Positions 12,807-23,873 are shown, numbered from the stretch's first letter. The stretch is DNA of 64,000 nt from Aedes albopictus (GCF_035046485.1 NC_085138.1:47837464-47901463); one strand, 5' to 3'. Program-made: numbers and translations. Notes: generated by a model from the sequence alone, not told the origin.

Positions 12807-13612
12807 TGGCCAAAATGTTTGGGATAGGTAACTTTTTTTCTTCCACAAAAAAATTCAACATGCTGTAACTTTTCATAGAGTGAATCGAAAAATCTCAAAT
12901 TTTGACTGTTTGTCAACCTATTATGTGTGCATCATTGGTACAAATTTTGGTACAAATTGGTACAAATTTTTCACGAAGAAAGAACCGTTCGCGTAAAACA
13001 CTATTTTTTAGACAACTATTTTTTGAACTGTCATATCTCGGAAACCAGTGAACCGAATTGAATGAATTTTTTAACGTTTATCAACAATATATTGATACTT
13101 AATACGACGTTATAAAATGTAATATTTTCTCACGGCGAATTAAGTTATATCGGGTTGAAATTTTTACCCATATAGAGGAAAATAAGTAAAATTTACAATA
13201 CCACACAAAAATTATTTAATGTGTTCTTCCTTACATTTTTTCGAGAAATGTCCAAAAAGTGTCAATCCATGATAACTTTTTTCGACGATTAAAAAGTACC
13301 TATGTTTTAATAGTTTGTGAAGCATTTACATATTGTTAGTGTACGTCCAAAATTTCATTCAATTCGGTTCTCTGGTTTCCAAGATATGATAGCTCAAAAC
13401 TGAGTTGTTTAAAAAAATGTGTTTTACCCGAACGGTTCTAACTTTGCGAAATATTAATCAAACGAGCCCAAATTTGTACCAATGATGCACATATAATAAG
13501 TTGACAACAAGTCAAAATTTGAGATTTTTTGATGCGCTCTATGAAAAGTTATAGCATGTTGAACTTTTTTGTGAGAGAAAAAAAAGTTGCCTATCCCAAA
13601 CATTTTGGGATG
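12807..13612. repeat. Large inverted repeat (foldback element) in intron 1
   Basis: The outer motif CCAAAATGTTTGGGATAGG (from 12809) returns inverted as CCTATCCCAAACATTTTGG ending near 13609. Further matching blocks such as CATGCTGTAACTTTTCATAG and TTGGTACAAATT continue inward, giving arms of roughly 350-380 bp with substantial divergence. The centre is near 13200. It is non-coding. Confidence 0.75.
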
Positions 13613-14465
13613 TACGTTTAATTAACAAATTGAGAGATAGATATAATTGTGAAAAAATACTACTTGCTTAGGTGGGACTAGAATCCATCACTCCTTATCG
13701 CTCGTCCGGCTTTGAATCCAGAATTTCTTCTGTGGCTTAGTTGGTTAAAGTGCCGGACTAGCAATACGGATCGTGGGAATGTACTTTGCCTTCAAATGCT
13801 TCAAGAGTTTACGGCTATTTCATAGCCGGAAAAGGGCAAATAAATAATTGTCACCCATGGAACGCTCCTGGAATACCCCGTAATGCCCTTGAAATCCCTA
13901 GAACACTTCTGAAACGTACCTGGGACCCCCTGAAACCCCCTGGAGCATCCAAGAAAACCCTTCAGAATACCTAGTCTAGTCTACACATACACAGCCATTC
14001 ATTGAAAGAATCCTGGAAAATGAGGGAATCGACTAATTCCATCATTTATTTGTCATTATTAATCCTTGCAGCACATCTGAGATGTATTACAAACATTAAA
14101 GTGGCCAGGCCTACTATAAAGCGTTGTCATTGTAATTGAAATCAAAGAACGGGGATATCTCGTACCAAACGTTCCGTATACGAAGCATGAATATGCAATA
14201 TTAACGATGGGAGTGACGGTGCTAAGAAGGTTAATGTCACTCCTTGGTCCTTGGAATCCTGGGATGGGACACAGGTATTTACCCCTTATGCCTTATGTAT
14301 TCGCAGGAAATGTAATTTTGTGACAAAACTTCATAGAAAAAAAAAGAATAGCAAGTTCGCCAATATCGGTATACTATCCTGGTTAGCAAAATGTCGATTC
14401 TCCTTGTGAGTGAACTGAAGGATCAAAAATTTAGCCCAAATTTGCTTCCGGAATTGACAGCATTC

Positions 14466-14749
14466 TCCTCCTCTCCTCTTCTTGGCGTAACGTCCTCACT
14501 GGGACAAAGCCTGCTTCTCAGCTTAGTGTTCTATGAGCACTTCCACAGTTTTTAACTGAGAGCTTCCTCTGCCAATGACCATTTTGCATGTGTATATCGT
14601 GTGGCAGGCACGAAGATACTCTATGCCCAAGGAAGTCAAGGAAATTTCCTTTACGAAAAGATCCTGGACCGACCGGGAATCGAACCCGTCACCCTCAGCA
14701 TGGTCATGCTGAATACCCGTGCGTTTACCGCCTCGGCTATATGGGCCCT
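14466..14749 (-). mobile_element. tRNA-derived SINE, second subfamily
   Basis: On the minus strand a tRNA-like head contains a box A-like segment, TATAGCCGAGGCGGTAAAC, and box B GGGTTCGATTCCCGG. Its body resembles the Feilai-type copies (AACACTAAGCTGAGAAGC), and it ends in a GA-rich tail. A 7-bp direct repeat, AGCATTC, flanks it at 14459-14465 and 14750-14756. The head differs from the SINEs at 9293 and 23607, so it is a sister subfamily. Confidence 0.8.
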
Positions 14750-15224
14750 AGCATTCATAGGGGTTAAAACAGATTCTAGAATGCTCAGAACTTCTAATCT
14801 TCACTTTTTTCTTTCCCCTTTTGGTCTTACTGATTTCACTGCTTGACCACTCACAGAAGACATTCAAAAACTATCCGGAATCACAATCGACAAATACTCT
14901 ACATGTACCTTGTTCACCTTTATCCAAAACGGCAATCAATCTTCTTGAGGTCCACATAAAGCAAACAGCAGCTGTAGGCTAGCAAGAGGTTGCTCCGAGT
15001 AGCAGGAGTACGGGAACAAACACACTCTTCCTTCTTCACGGTCAGAAGGTCGAATCTTAGCGCGTTGACACTTTCAACGGAGCGCGGACGTGCGGCGGTA
15101 CGGTACACCTTCGGCGAATTTTCAAAAATGTTCTCGTCCGAAATATTTGCTTAAAAAACTGATATTTGAACGCAAAAGACAGTCAAAATTTTTACAAGTC
15201 CGAACTTGCCCGCGGACTGCTACG

Positions 15225-15715
15225 TTCTCAATATACCCATATTATATGGTTTTAGAGCCTAAACATTACATAGATACCATCTTGAAATTGGAGCCACCAT
15301 CTTGGGTTTTAGACCGCCATCTTAGATATTCTGGTCGCCATTTTTGGACTCCGGGCATCTTCCCCGGAATTTAGAGTTGCCATCTTGGATTTAGATCGCC
15401 ATCTTGGATAATCTGATCTCTATTTTTGGACTCCGGACATCTTCCCTATACCAAACATACCTACATAGCATGGTTATAGGGCCTTAAACTCCATTGAACA
15501 GCAGCCATCTTGAATTTCTAGCCGCCATCTTGGATTTTAGACCTCCGTCTTGTATATTCTGGTCACCATTTTTAGAGTCTTCCCCATTCCAAATATACCA
15601 TTACTGCATGGTTTTAGAGCCTAAACAGCAACCATGTTGAATTTCGAGCAGCCATTTTGGATTTTTGACCTCCATCTTGTACATTCTGGTTGCCCTTTTT
15701 GGATTCCGGACAAGA
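15225..15715. repeat. Tandem CCATCTTGG-rich repeat
   Basis: Roughly three imperfect units of 150-180 bp each contain GCCGCCATCTTGGATTTTAG-like blocks, ATGGTTTTAGAGCCTAAAC and TTTTTGGACTCCGG. It is non-coding and the function is unknown. Confidence 0.55.
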
Positions 15716-16020
15716 CCAAATCGGTGGATGTAAACACGATCAACCCTTTCAGCATCACAGGAGCTAGGCAAATAGTGGAGAATGTTGAAAGCTTTGAATA
15801 TCATGGTAGCCAAATGGCGGCCGATGATGGCATCAAGATCGACATAGGTTCACGGAACAAAAAGGAGAGGGCTGCCTTTGCGAGTTTTAAAAATGTATGG
15901 AAAAACTACCAGATTAGTCGACGCACCCAAATCCGAATTTTCAACTCGAACGTGAAATCTGCGCTGCAGTCTAGGCTGCAGTACACCAATGAAACGTGGT
16001 GTGTATAAGCGGAGATCACA
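15715..16020 (+). pseudogene. Reverse transcriptase 3' fragment, RTE-like LINE
   Basis: The plus-strand frame from about 15718 reads through segments typical of the region after the catalytic core in RTE-type reverse transcriptases. These are ESFEYHGSQMAADDG, the thumb-like IDIGSRNKKERAAFASFKN, QISRRTQIRIFNSNVKSAL and YTNETWCV, followed by a stop at 16006-16008. The catalytic motif is absent, so this is a truncated relic within intron 1 of the FAM234-like gene. Clade assignment is by motif memory only. Confidence 0.65.
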
Positions 16021-16524
16021 TAACGGCTCAAGGTTGGTAAGAGACAATTTTTTGTCTAAACTTTGATTTCAAGCCTCTAAATACATTTATTCTCGTAAAT
16101 CAGAAGAAAAGTTTAGAGCACAAAAGTATACTATGTAAACATTTGGTTGCACTGGATTGAGCTAGATTAAATGAATACTTCGAATTTCGAAGTCAGTCTG
16201 ATAATTGAGATATTTGTTTGTAAAGAGTCTAATAGGGACACTGATTTAGCGCTGTTCTTCCATTGCTCCTGTGGAAAACATAGAAAAGCAATCCCGTAAT
16301 CGATACTTTATTTCTTGTCAACGTATTGCAACGGCAATCCAATCATTTTAAAAATAACACATTTCCATTTTAAATCCAATCAATCAAACCATTCTCCTCT
16401 CATTTTTATCCGCAAAGCAATGCATTTCATTATCATCACGTCCTTGAACCCGCACAGCTGTGGAACGAGAAGCCCGAAGAAAATTTCCCAGAAATGAGGT
16501 TTCAACTCATCATCATATACTCAC

Positions 16525-16831
16525 CAATCAACACGGTGATTGCAGCCAATCCGTAGCAGAACGGCTCGCAGCAATTCCAGCAGCGCCTTCGCCGATACTT
16601 CTTTAGTATCGGGCTTGAAGTGCCGCAACTTGTTGATTTACTGTTTTTACCCCCGGCCCGATGCCTGGGTGCCATCAGGGGACGCTTGGCCCCACGGTCC
16701 TCGTACGTCCGACAGGTGCGCCCATCCCGTATGAAAACCTCATCCTCGACGTCATCGCTCAGCTCCTCGTCCATGCTGAGCGACACGCTATCCCGCACCA
16801 CCAGCTTCTCCGAAGGCTGATAGGGCTTCAT
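16525..16831 (-). CDS. FAM234-like membrane protein, coding exon 1
   Basis: This exon encodes residues 1-102. I chose the ATG at 16831-16829 because it has a purine at -3 (AAAAAGATGA) and the upstream in-frame start at 16963 is a GTG, not an ATG. The N-terminal segment is acidic (DEELSDDVEDE). It is followed by a basic RRRRC cluster at about residue 80 and then FCYGLAAITVLI, which continues across the 7.6-kb intron into GLIVLAALLLTAF. The joined span (about residues 91-115) is a single signal-anchor with positive charges on its N-terminal side, so the N-terminus should face the cytoplasm. The exon ends ATTG before GTGAGT. Cysteines just before the membrane (CWNCC) are possible palmitoylation sites; that is inference. 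Confidence 0.82.
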
Positions 16832-17500
16832 CTTTTTCCGGATCAAATCCAGCGTTGCAGCGGCAGCCACCTGCCTCCGGTCCGGGTGGGTCGAGAGTAG
16901 AAGAAGCTGGCCTAGGCGGCCACCACCACCACCTTCTCCGGTCCGTAGTAGGAGCCTCAACACTGAAACGCAATACCGTCGTCGTCCACCAGCAGTTCAA
17001 ACACCGCAGCAAAAGAAACTCTACCTTCTCGGCACCAAACCACCCACGCACTTTGTTTTTCCAACTTCGTCCTCACCGCACTAAAGGATTTTCCAGTTCC
17101 AAGGAATTGCGAATGAAAACTCAATTTTCCGCTCCAATTGCTATGCACCAACTAATTGCCACAGTCCAGGCCTTACCAGCGAGGTCAGAACAATTCAAAC
17201 CAGGTCGGAAAGCTTGGTTTTCCCGAAACATATGTGAACACCATTTTCCACACGAAACACAATGGAGCTTAATTAGAAGAGTGCTTTTCCCCCACTCAGA
17301 AAACAGCACTTTTATCACTCCTAGCTATTTCAATGTGAATCCGTTCACCTGCCCACCAATTCACATCCTACATCCAAACGAACTGAATCGACCCGAGTTT
17401 TCCGAACAACGCCACACAACAACAGCCCAATTTTCACGACCACGAAAACAAAACACAATTGATTTTAGGTAGATCCTAGTCCAGTAGTGTGATCCCAGTG
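16832..17500 (-). promoter_or_regulatory. Probable 5' UTR and promoter region of the FAM234-like gene
   Basis: This stretch upstream of the chosen ATG is less AT-rich than its surroundings and free of the repeat families seen elsewhere. The part next to the ATG stays open in frame for 44 codons without an ATG, as expected for a leader. I see no convincing TATA box, and the transcription start cannot be placed. Confidence 0.35.
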
Positions 17501-18029
17501 ATGGTGGTTAGTGATAGAAGAGGAAAAACTTTTCCAACTTTTCATCCAAACGCCTGTTAGTGTCACCTCACCTCAAGCAGCGATGAAGATGAACTGTGCG
17601 AGAGCATTAGTGACGACGAGCAATGCTTTTGCTTATCCCTTCTGCGATAACGGGGGGAAAACCCACCACTCGCATGCGGTAGACCGGATGGATGGGTGGC
17701 TGGCGGGAGGAAAATTGCTGCACTCACCACTTGGCATTTTCCCAAGACGGGTGCAGAAGGGGGTGGTGGTGATGGGTGAGAATCGGGTTTGTTTTTCCAT
17801 ACCGATTGTTGCACATCTGGCGCCCGTTCTCGTGTGCATGAGGCATGTGGTGGTGGTTTCTGGTTTGTTATCATTTTTCCAGAGTCCTGTTTGGGGTGGC
17901 AGGGCGCATGTGACCAATTTTATGGCATTTTAGACGGCCAGTGACGTTTGATTACCTATATGAGGACTTGGTTTGATAAGAGATGGAGCTGGATTTACAG
18001 TCGGGACTCCCTTAAGACGCTGAAACCCA

Positions 18030-18383
18030 CTTTACAATATCTCAGCTGTCTTGTATCTAAGGAACTGATTGCTAGGGAGTTCGTGGGGCAGGCTGGATTT
18101 ATGGGTGAACGCGCTACAACGGATAGGACGTTCGCCATCCGCCAGGTGAAGAAATGCTGCAAATACAATGTGCCCCCACACATCACCTGTTCATCGAATT
18201 CAAATCAGCGTAGGTATGATACAATCGATCGAGACCCGCTTTGACAAATTATGCACGAATACGGATTCCCGAATAAACTGACACGATTGATCAAAGCGAC
18301 GATGGATCGAGTGATGTGCGTAGTTCAAGTATCAGGTACACTTTAGAGTGTACGAATCGGATTATTGCATCAAAGACAAAGTA
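18030..18383 (+). pseudogene. RTE LINE relic, 5' half of a split copy
   Basis: The sequence is closely related to the intact RTE element at 59857-62979. It translates in pieces to the segments EFVGQAGFMGERATTD, FAIRQV and YDTIDRDPL, and ends at GACAAAGTA. A stop at 18242 and several small deletions show decay. About 230 bp present in the intact copy are missing before AAGACAAAG. A TA-target element then interrupts it, and it resumes at 20129. Confidence 0.75.
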
Positions 18384-18900
18384 GGGGAAAAGCGGGTAAC
18401 ACCGTCAGGGTGGGTAAGCCCGTCACCCCAATGATTTTACCAGAAAACAGTTATTTAGTAGCTTTTTGGCCACACGCCTTATTTGTTTTTATTATTTTTA
18501 CTCTTTCGAGACAAATGATACCAAAATTGACCTGTCAAACATGAAGAAAATAAACAAATCAAACGCACGCGTCATTGTACCAACGGCGGATGTAATATTT
18601 CGTCGGTAGAATTTAGCTTCTGGAATACAAAAGAAGTGCAAAAATTAACTTTCACCAATCATGTATTCTCATCTGTACTATTCTTTAGTGCCAAGATTCA
18701 TTGAATGGTCAGTTTCAACAATTATTCAGAAATTACGATGTAATTTAAGAAAAGTGACCTTTTCGGGTAAGCCCGTCACTCATCGGCGAGGGTAACACCG
18801 TCATGCTCTTCGGATCACGGGATGTTTGTTGAACTGGCTAGGCATTTCTATTAGATGCCACGCAACTACAAACTGATGACCAACCAGGGAAATTTTTTTA

Positions 18901-19062
18901 GGGGTCGCCCATAAATGACGTAGCATTTTATTGGGGGGGTAAGTTGGAGTCTCGAATTATGCTACTAGCTATGTATTACGTATTGGAAAATAGACTACGA
19001 GAGGTGGAAGGTGATGTTAAAAATCGTCAAAAAAAAATGCTACGTCATATATGGACGACCCC
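18901..19062. mobile_element. 162-bp MITE, GGGGTCG termini
   Basis: The left end GGGGTCGCCCATAAATGACG continues TAGCATTTT. The right end is its near-perfect inverse, AAATGCTACGTCAT then ATATGGACGACCCC. It is nested in the element at 18384-20128 and has no coding capacity. Confidence 0.8.
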
Positions 19063-19229
19063 ATATGGGTTTATCCTGAGATTCCTGCGGGGTTTTTTTC
19101 TAAGGCTTCTTTCAGTATTTCTTATGGTTTATCCAACTAAATCTACTAGGGTTTCTCCAGGAGTTCCTGCTTGGACTCTTCCTGTTCCTTCTGGACCTTC
19201 TAAAGGCATAATTTGTGGATTATTTTTTC

Positions 19230-19640
19230 AGCGATGGCAAGTTCACTAGCGCCACCTGGTGGCAGAATTCCGAAACACGTGTCCCGTTTTATGTAAGTCC
19301 ATGTCATACTGATCAACTTTGCCGAAGACACCAAATCATTGGATTCTGAGATATGAGGTTTGGAAAATTTACATGTTTACTAGCGCCGCCCAGTGGAGGA
19401 ATTTCGAACTTTGTAACTCATCATCTGTAAGTTATTAGCGTATCCAATAATTTTTCCAAAGACACTATTTCTAATTATCAGAGTCTTGAGCTGTCGCATA
19501 TCGTAACGTTCGCTTGACAACCTAATATGGTTTCTGTCGTGCAATTTAGCATCAAACTGTTGGTGGCGCCTCTGGCGGCCAAGTTACCAACTAATCATAT
19601 GAACCAAAGTTCTAACTGGTAGATCTTTTCAAACTCTAAA
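19230..19640. repeat. Repeats with ACTAGCGCC(A/G)CC blocks
   Basis: CACTAGCGCCACCTGGTGG (19247-19265), TACTAGCGCCGCCCAGTGG (about 19379) and a third TGGTGGCGCCTCTGGCGG (about 19562) occur at intervals of about 130-180 bp, each followed by AACTTTG-like text. They lie inside the TA-target element and are non-coding. Confidence 0.45.
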
Positions 19641-20128
19641 ACTTTGCCGAAGAAAGTATTGCGCTATTTCTTAACACACCCGGGATAATTGGCCACACCA
19701 AAAAAAAAAACCCCAAACCCCATAAGCTTAGTCTCCTATTAAGCGGATTCCAATTGCGCCCCCCGACCAGTGATTTTACAAGAGTATCAACTGTAGAATG
19801 ATTGGTAAACCATCACTGCACTTCAAAAATGTATTGAAAATATTTTAAAACAGAAATCTTCAAAAGTATCAATATAAAAATATATATGACGGACTTACCC
19901 CATAAGGGTGACGGTCTTACCCGCACTGAATTAAAAACATCAATATTTAATATGGTTGTGTTATTTGCATTGTTCGCCAGAATTAACATAATTTGACAAT
20001 TCCAATGCACAAGTCTTATAAAAAACTAATGAATCAAATATTCTGCGTACTGAAAATATCAATTTTCGTCTTACATTTATTTTGAAAAATCCAAATGCTT
20101 AAGGTGACGGGGTTACCCCTTCCTCCCC

Positions 20129-20290
20129 TACATGATGGCAAAGGGCTCTAGAGGTGATTAAACGTGCCCGTCACCACGAATCTCTATCGACGGTAATGAA
20201 ATAGAGGCGGTTGAAGAATTCGTGTACTTGGGCTGACTGGTGACCGCCGACAACGACACCAGCAGAGAAATTCAGAACGAAAGCTGAATT
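20129..20290 (+). pseudogene. RTE LINE relic, 3' half of the split copy
   Basis: It continues the interrupted RTE copy from TACATGATGGCAAAGGGC. It covers the segment that in the intact copy encodes HIDGDEIEAVEEFVYLGSLV, and a TGA replaces the serine codon in the last motif. Homology fades by about 20290. Confidence 0.7.
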
Positions 20291-20720
20291 TGTTGCGTAG
20301 TTTTTAGCTCGTGAATAATCGATTATTGCTTATCCAAAAGAAGCTTGGTCACTCCCAACCGGCTAAAACGGCTGTCATCCACATACTACTGGAGTGAAGC
20401 AAAAATTTGGTGCAGGACGTGGTGCTAATTTGAATGTACGGTTGCATTAAGCTGAAAACATAGTGATTTTTTCTGTTGGCGCAGGTCGACATTCACATTT
20501 AATAGACTTTTTTGCCACGAATTTATTTTTGTACGACAAAGTTCGCTTCCGCACGTAGCAAATTGGTCAGCAGACTGAAACTGTGTAAACAAACCCGTGG
20601 CGCCCCACCAAAGACGGCGCCTTCAAGAACTAACGCTTTCTTCAGGGGGTTGGTCACTCCCCGAAGGAAGTGCCAATGGTGGTGATCCACACGGGTGTGC
20701 TGCCCCTTCTCTGTCTGTGG
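20291..20720. other. Unclassified non-coding stretch
   Basis: I see no recognisable gene or element. A short duplicated motif, GTTGGTCACTCCC with CGAAGG, lies close to the satellite start. Confidence 0.3.
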
Positions 20721-20721
20721 G

Positions 20722-21033
20722 CTGTCTGTTCTGTCTGTTCTGTCTGTTCTGTCTGTTCTGTCTGTTCTGTCTGTTCTGTCTGTTCTGTCTGTTCTGTCTG
20801 TTCTGTCTGTTCTGTCTGTTCTGTCTGTTCTGTCTGTTCTGTCTGTTCTGTCTGTTCTGTCTGTTCTGTCTGTTCTGTCTGTTCTGTCTGTTCTGTCTGT
20901 TCTGTCTGTTCTGTCTGTTCTGTCTGTTCTGTCTGTTCTGTCTGTTCTGTCTGTTCTGTCTGTTCTGTCTGTTCTGTCTGTTCTGTCTGTTCTGTCTGTT
21001 CTGTCTGTTCTGTCTGTTCTGTCTGTTCTGTCT
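20722..21033. repeat. 9-bp satellite (TGTTCTGTC)n
   Basis: About 35 near-perfect copies of TGTTCTGTC run without interruption. Because the unit length is a multiple of three and holds no stop codon, all three plus-strand frames stay open as CLF, CSV and LSV repeats. These are not evidence for genes. Confidence 0.97.
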
Positions 21034-21159
21034 TTCTATCTGTCTGTCTTCTTTAGGGAGCTGTATGTAAAAAAAAAAACACAGTAGACAGGCAGTACGA
21101 CGTTTGCCGCAACAGCTAGTTTTACATAAAATCGAAGCAAATATTTTTACTACTTTAAC

Positions 21160-23340
21160 TCACTTCAGAAATTCCTCTGGATTTTATCAGAAATTTCTTG
21201 ATGCACTCGTTTGGAGAATATATTGGAAACTACCTCAAAAAATCTACTAAAAATTTCTTCAAAAATTCTTCTTCTTTTGGTAAAAATTCTTTTGGAAATT
21301 TGTCCAAATATCCGACCACAAATTCCCTCACGGATTCGTTCAAAACATCTTACATTGATTCATTAGAAAATTTTCTTCAGGGATTTGTATAGAAACTCCT
21401 CCTATTCTATTGCATGATTTACTTAAAAAAATATCCATAAATTTGAGCAGAGATACTTTTAATGAAACTTTCAGCTATGCGTTCAAAAACTATTCAAAAT
21501 GTTTCAAAAGTTCCTTCAAAAATTACTGGGGTTACTTTGGAAATTCTTCCGAGGATTTCATCAAAAATTTCCATAGCAATTTCCAATTTCGCCAGAAATT
21601 CCACTAGAGACACCTCCAGAAGTTTCAGAAACAGTTGTGCAAGAAAAATGTGTATAGATTCCTGCAGAAATTCTTCCAGGGATTCTGAAGATATCTTTTA
21701 GAAATTCTTCCAGAAATTCAGAGATTTTCCCCTAATTTTCGGATTTTTTTCTAGCTTTTTTTTACGAAAAAAATCCTTTGGAAATTCCTTTAAACAGTCT
21801 CTTAAGATCTTCCAAGAATTTATTCCAAACCTTTCTTTAAAAATTTTTCAGGCATTTATTTATTTATTTATTTTTTGAAAAGCTGAATTTTTATCCGAAA
21901 ATCTTCCTGGGATTTCTTTATACAAGTTCCTCCATGGACTCTTTTCTGAGATCCATTCGGGAACTTTCTGCAAGGATTTCTATCGAAACTGCCCTAGGCT
22001 AGGCCCTAGGGGTTCTTCACACATTTTTCGAAGGATTCTTTCTGAAAATCTGCCATGGCTTTTATCATTAATACGTCTAATTATTTCTTCAGAAATATCT
22101 CCACATTTTCCTTCGGAGATTTCTTTATTAATTTCTCCAAGGATTACTTAAAAAACTTCCACAGATTTTTCGACAATTCTTTCATGGACCCCTGCTGAAG
22201 CGTAGGATTCGTTTACAGAAAATTTCGCGAGTTTCTGAAAAGATCTCCCGTAGATTCGTAAAGAAATTATTTCAGGGACTCCTTTGGAAACTCATCGTAG
22301 ATTAACTTTAACTCTTTGAGGCCGGTTAATTTCACCACTGCTGCCGCAATCTCGCTGGCCTCGAATACGTTTGCTATGCTCGGTTTTATCGCCAGGGTCA
22401 TATTGACCCCTCCGGCTGCAAAAGTTTGAATAATCATCCAGGAAATCCTAAAGAAATTCAGTCAGACACAAAATCTTCTACGGATTCCTTTAGATTTTAG
22501 AATGTCCTCCAGAAATTTCTCCAAAAACTCCTTAAGAAAGTCTTGCATGGATAGCTTCCAAAAAAATTCCTTCAGAAAATACTTCAAGAATTCCTTCAAA
22601 AAATCTTGCATAGATTGTTTCGGAAATTTTTATTTTTTCAGATTTCTTCAAATTTTATTTTTCATACAGATTCTTCCAGAAATTTTTTAAAGCATTCATC
22701 TAGGAAACCTTCCATGAACTTTCTCAAAAATACTCAATGTTTTTTTAAGAATATAATTCACGGATATATTGAGAATCAGAAATTCAAAACTTCTACCAAA
22801 TTTTCTCAGAACGAATTTTCACCAAACATTGCTTTAGAAATTCTGCAAGACATAATCATGGAAATTTCCAAGATTTCTTTATATTTCTTTAGATATTTTT
22901 TCAAGACATTCCTCTTACACAAAATTGTTCCAAGGATTTCTTAAGAAAGTCTCAGGAAATCCTCCAAGAATTCCTTCACATATTTTATGGAAATATTACT
23001 TTCCAAGACATTCTTGCAGAGATTCCTGCAGGAATTTACACAGAGATTTCATCAGCTATTCCCCCAGGTATTCTTTTATGTATTTTTTTCGGAAATTCCT
23101 CCAGGATTTCTTTGAGCGTGCCTCTAGGAATTTCTCTATGGATCCCTGCAAGAATTCATTAAAAAATTGTCTAGGATTTTTAAAAGGGGATTTCATCAGG
23201 ATTTTTTTCCAAAAATATATCAAGAGTTTTTGTTGGGTATTCCACCAAGGGTTTCTAGATATCTCTTCAGGTATCCCTTCAGGAATTTCTTCAGAAAATT
23301 CAGGAATTTCAGATTGTTTTAGGTATACCTGTACTTTTGT
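21160..23340. repeat. Degenerate GGAATTTCTTCAG-type minisatellite
   Basis: Imperfect short units built from AGAAATTCC, TCCAGGAATTTC and TCCTTCAAAAA continue for over 2 kb. An inserted GC-richer segment at about 22310-22435 contains GGTCATATTGACC. Several apparent open frames with F/K/S-rich translations arise from this composition and are not supported as genes. Confidence 0.6.
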
Positions 23341-23449
23341 TAGTTGAGAGGGTTCCTGGGGAATTTCAGGCTGACTCAGAGGCGTTTCATGGGGTTTTAA
23401 AGGATTCCAGGGGGCTTCAGAAGGCACTGTTGTCCTTCTGACTTCAGCT

Positions 23450-23580
23450 ACATTGAGGAGGTACGTCTCGAGCGTCTGTTCACACACGAGGTGCAGCTCA
23501 AACAGCGTCTGTTCTGGCATCTGCTCCTCCACCGGAAGGTGGCAGCCCCACCACGGTGGATAGAGGACCTTAGGCCAACA
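23450..23580 (+). mobile_element. Isolated 5' fragment of an RTE LINE
   Basis: AGCTCAAACAGCGTCTGTTC and the following TGGCATC match, in opposite orientation, the leader upstream of the intact RTE open frame (about 63030-63080). Only the 5' leader is present here. That is unusual, since most LINE copies are 5'-truncated. Confidence 0.6.
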
Positions 23581-23606
23581 ACCTACTGTCTCCGAAACCC
23601 AAAAAA

Positions 23607-23873
23607 TTGTTCTTCTTCTTCTTTATGGCTCGACGTCCCCACTGAGACTTGACCTGCCTCGCTTTAACTTAGTGTTCTTTGAGCACTTCCACAGTTATTA
23701 ATTTAAGGGCTTTCTTTGCCTGCCATTGCATGAATTTGTATATTGTGAGGCAAGTACAATGATACACTATGTCCAGGGAGTCTAGAAAATTTTCCCTTCC
23801 GGAACGGGAATCGAACCCGCCGTCTCCGGATTGGCGATCCATAGCCTTAACCACTAGGCTAACTAGAGACCCC
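23607..23873 (-). mobile_element. Feilai-type tRNA-derived SINE with 12-bp TSD
   Basis: The minus-strand head GTCTCTAGTTAGCCTAGTGG continues with TTAAGGC (box A), and GGGTTCGATTCCCG is box B. A body and a GAA-rich tail follow, ending at 23607. The 12-bp duplication AAACCCAAAAAA flanks it at 23595-23606 and 23874-23885. It is the longest of the three clear SINEs here. Confidence 0.88.

Larger units (their letters stand above)
8945..16524 (-). other. Intron 1 of the FAM234-like gene, filled with repeats
   Basis: The donor GTGAGT is at 16524-16519 and the acceptor CCGTAG ends at 8945. Joining the flanking exons gives an uninterrupted hydrophobic span in phase 1, which is the evidence that these exons belong together. 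The 7,580-nt intron holds two tRNA-derived SINEs, two large inverted repeats (10503-11130 and 12807-13612), a degenerate minisatellite, tandem CCATCTTGG blocks and an RTE fragment. Sequence at 9500-10500 and 13800-14460 is otherwise featureless. Confidence 0.8.
18384..20128. mobile_element. TA-target DNA transposon inserted in an RTE relic
   Basis: The ends GGGGAAAAGCGGGTAACACC and the reverse complement of GGGGTTACCCCTTCCTCCCC are imperfect inverted repeats of about 24 bp. They are flanked by TA on both sides (18382-18383 and 20129-20130). The intact RTE copy elsewhere in the window reads GACAAAGTACATGATGGC across the same point, which is the empty site with one TA. The motif GGGTAAGCCCGTCAC recurs inside. 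The 1,745-bp element has no transposase and holds a second MITE at 18901-19062. TA duplication is typical of Tc1/mariner-type elements. Confidence 0.8.

Noticed and set aside
13730..13790. tRNA-like GTGGCTTAGTTGGTTAAAG with possible gene status
   Set aside because: A box A-like sequence is present but no box B or closed acceptor stem follows, so it is at most a fragment of a SINE.
16855..17472. 205-codon plus-strand frame opposite exon 1 of the FAM234-like gene
   Set aside because: It is antisense to a supported exon and its leader, has low complexity and shows no family signature.
20597..21087. Three overlapping 128-157 codon frames of CLF, CSV and LSV repeats
   Set aside because: They are produced by the 9-bp satellite and carry no protein-like sequence outside it.
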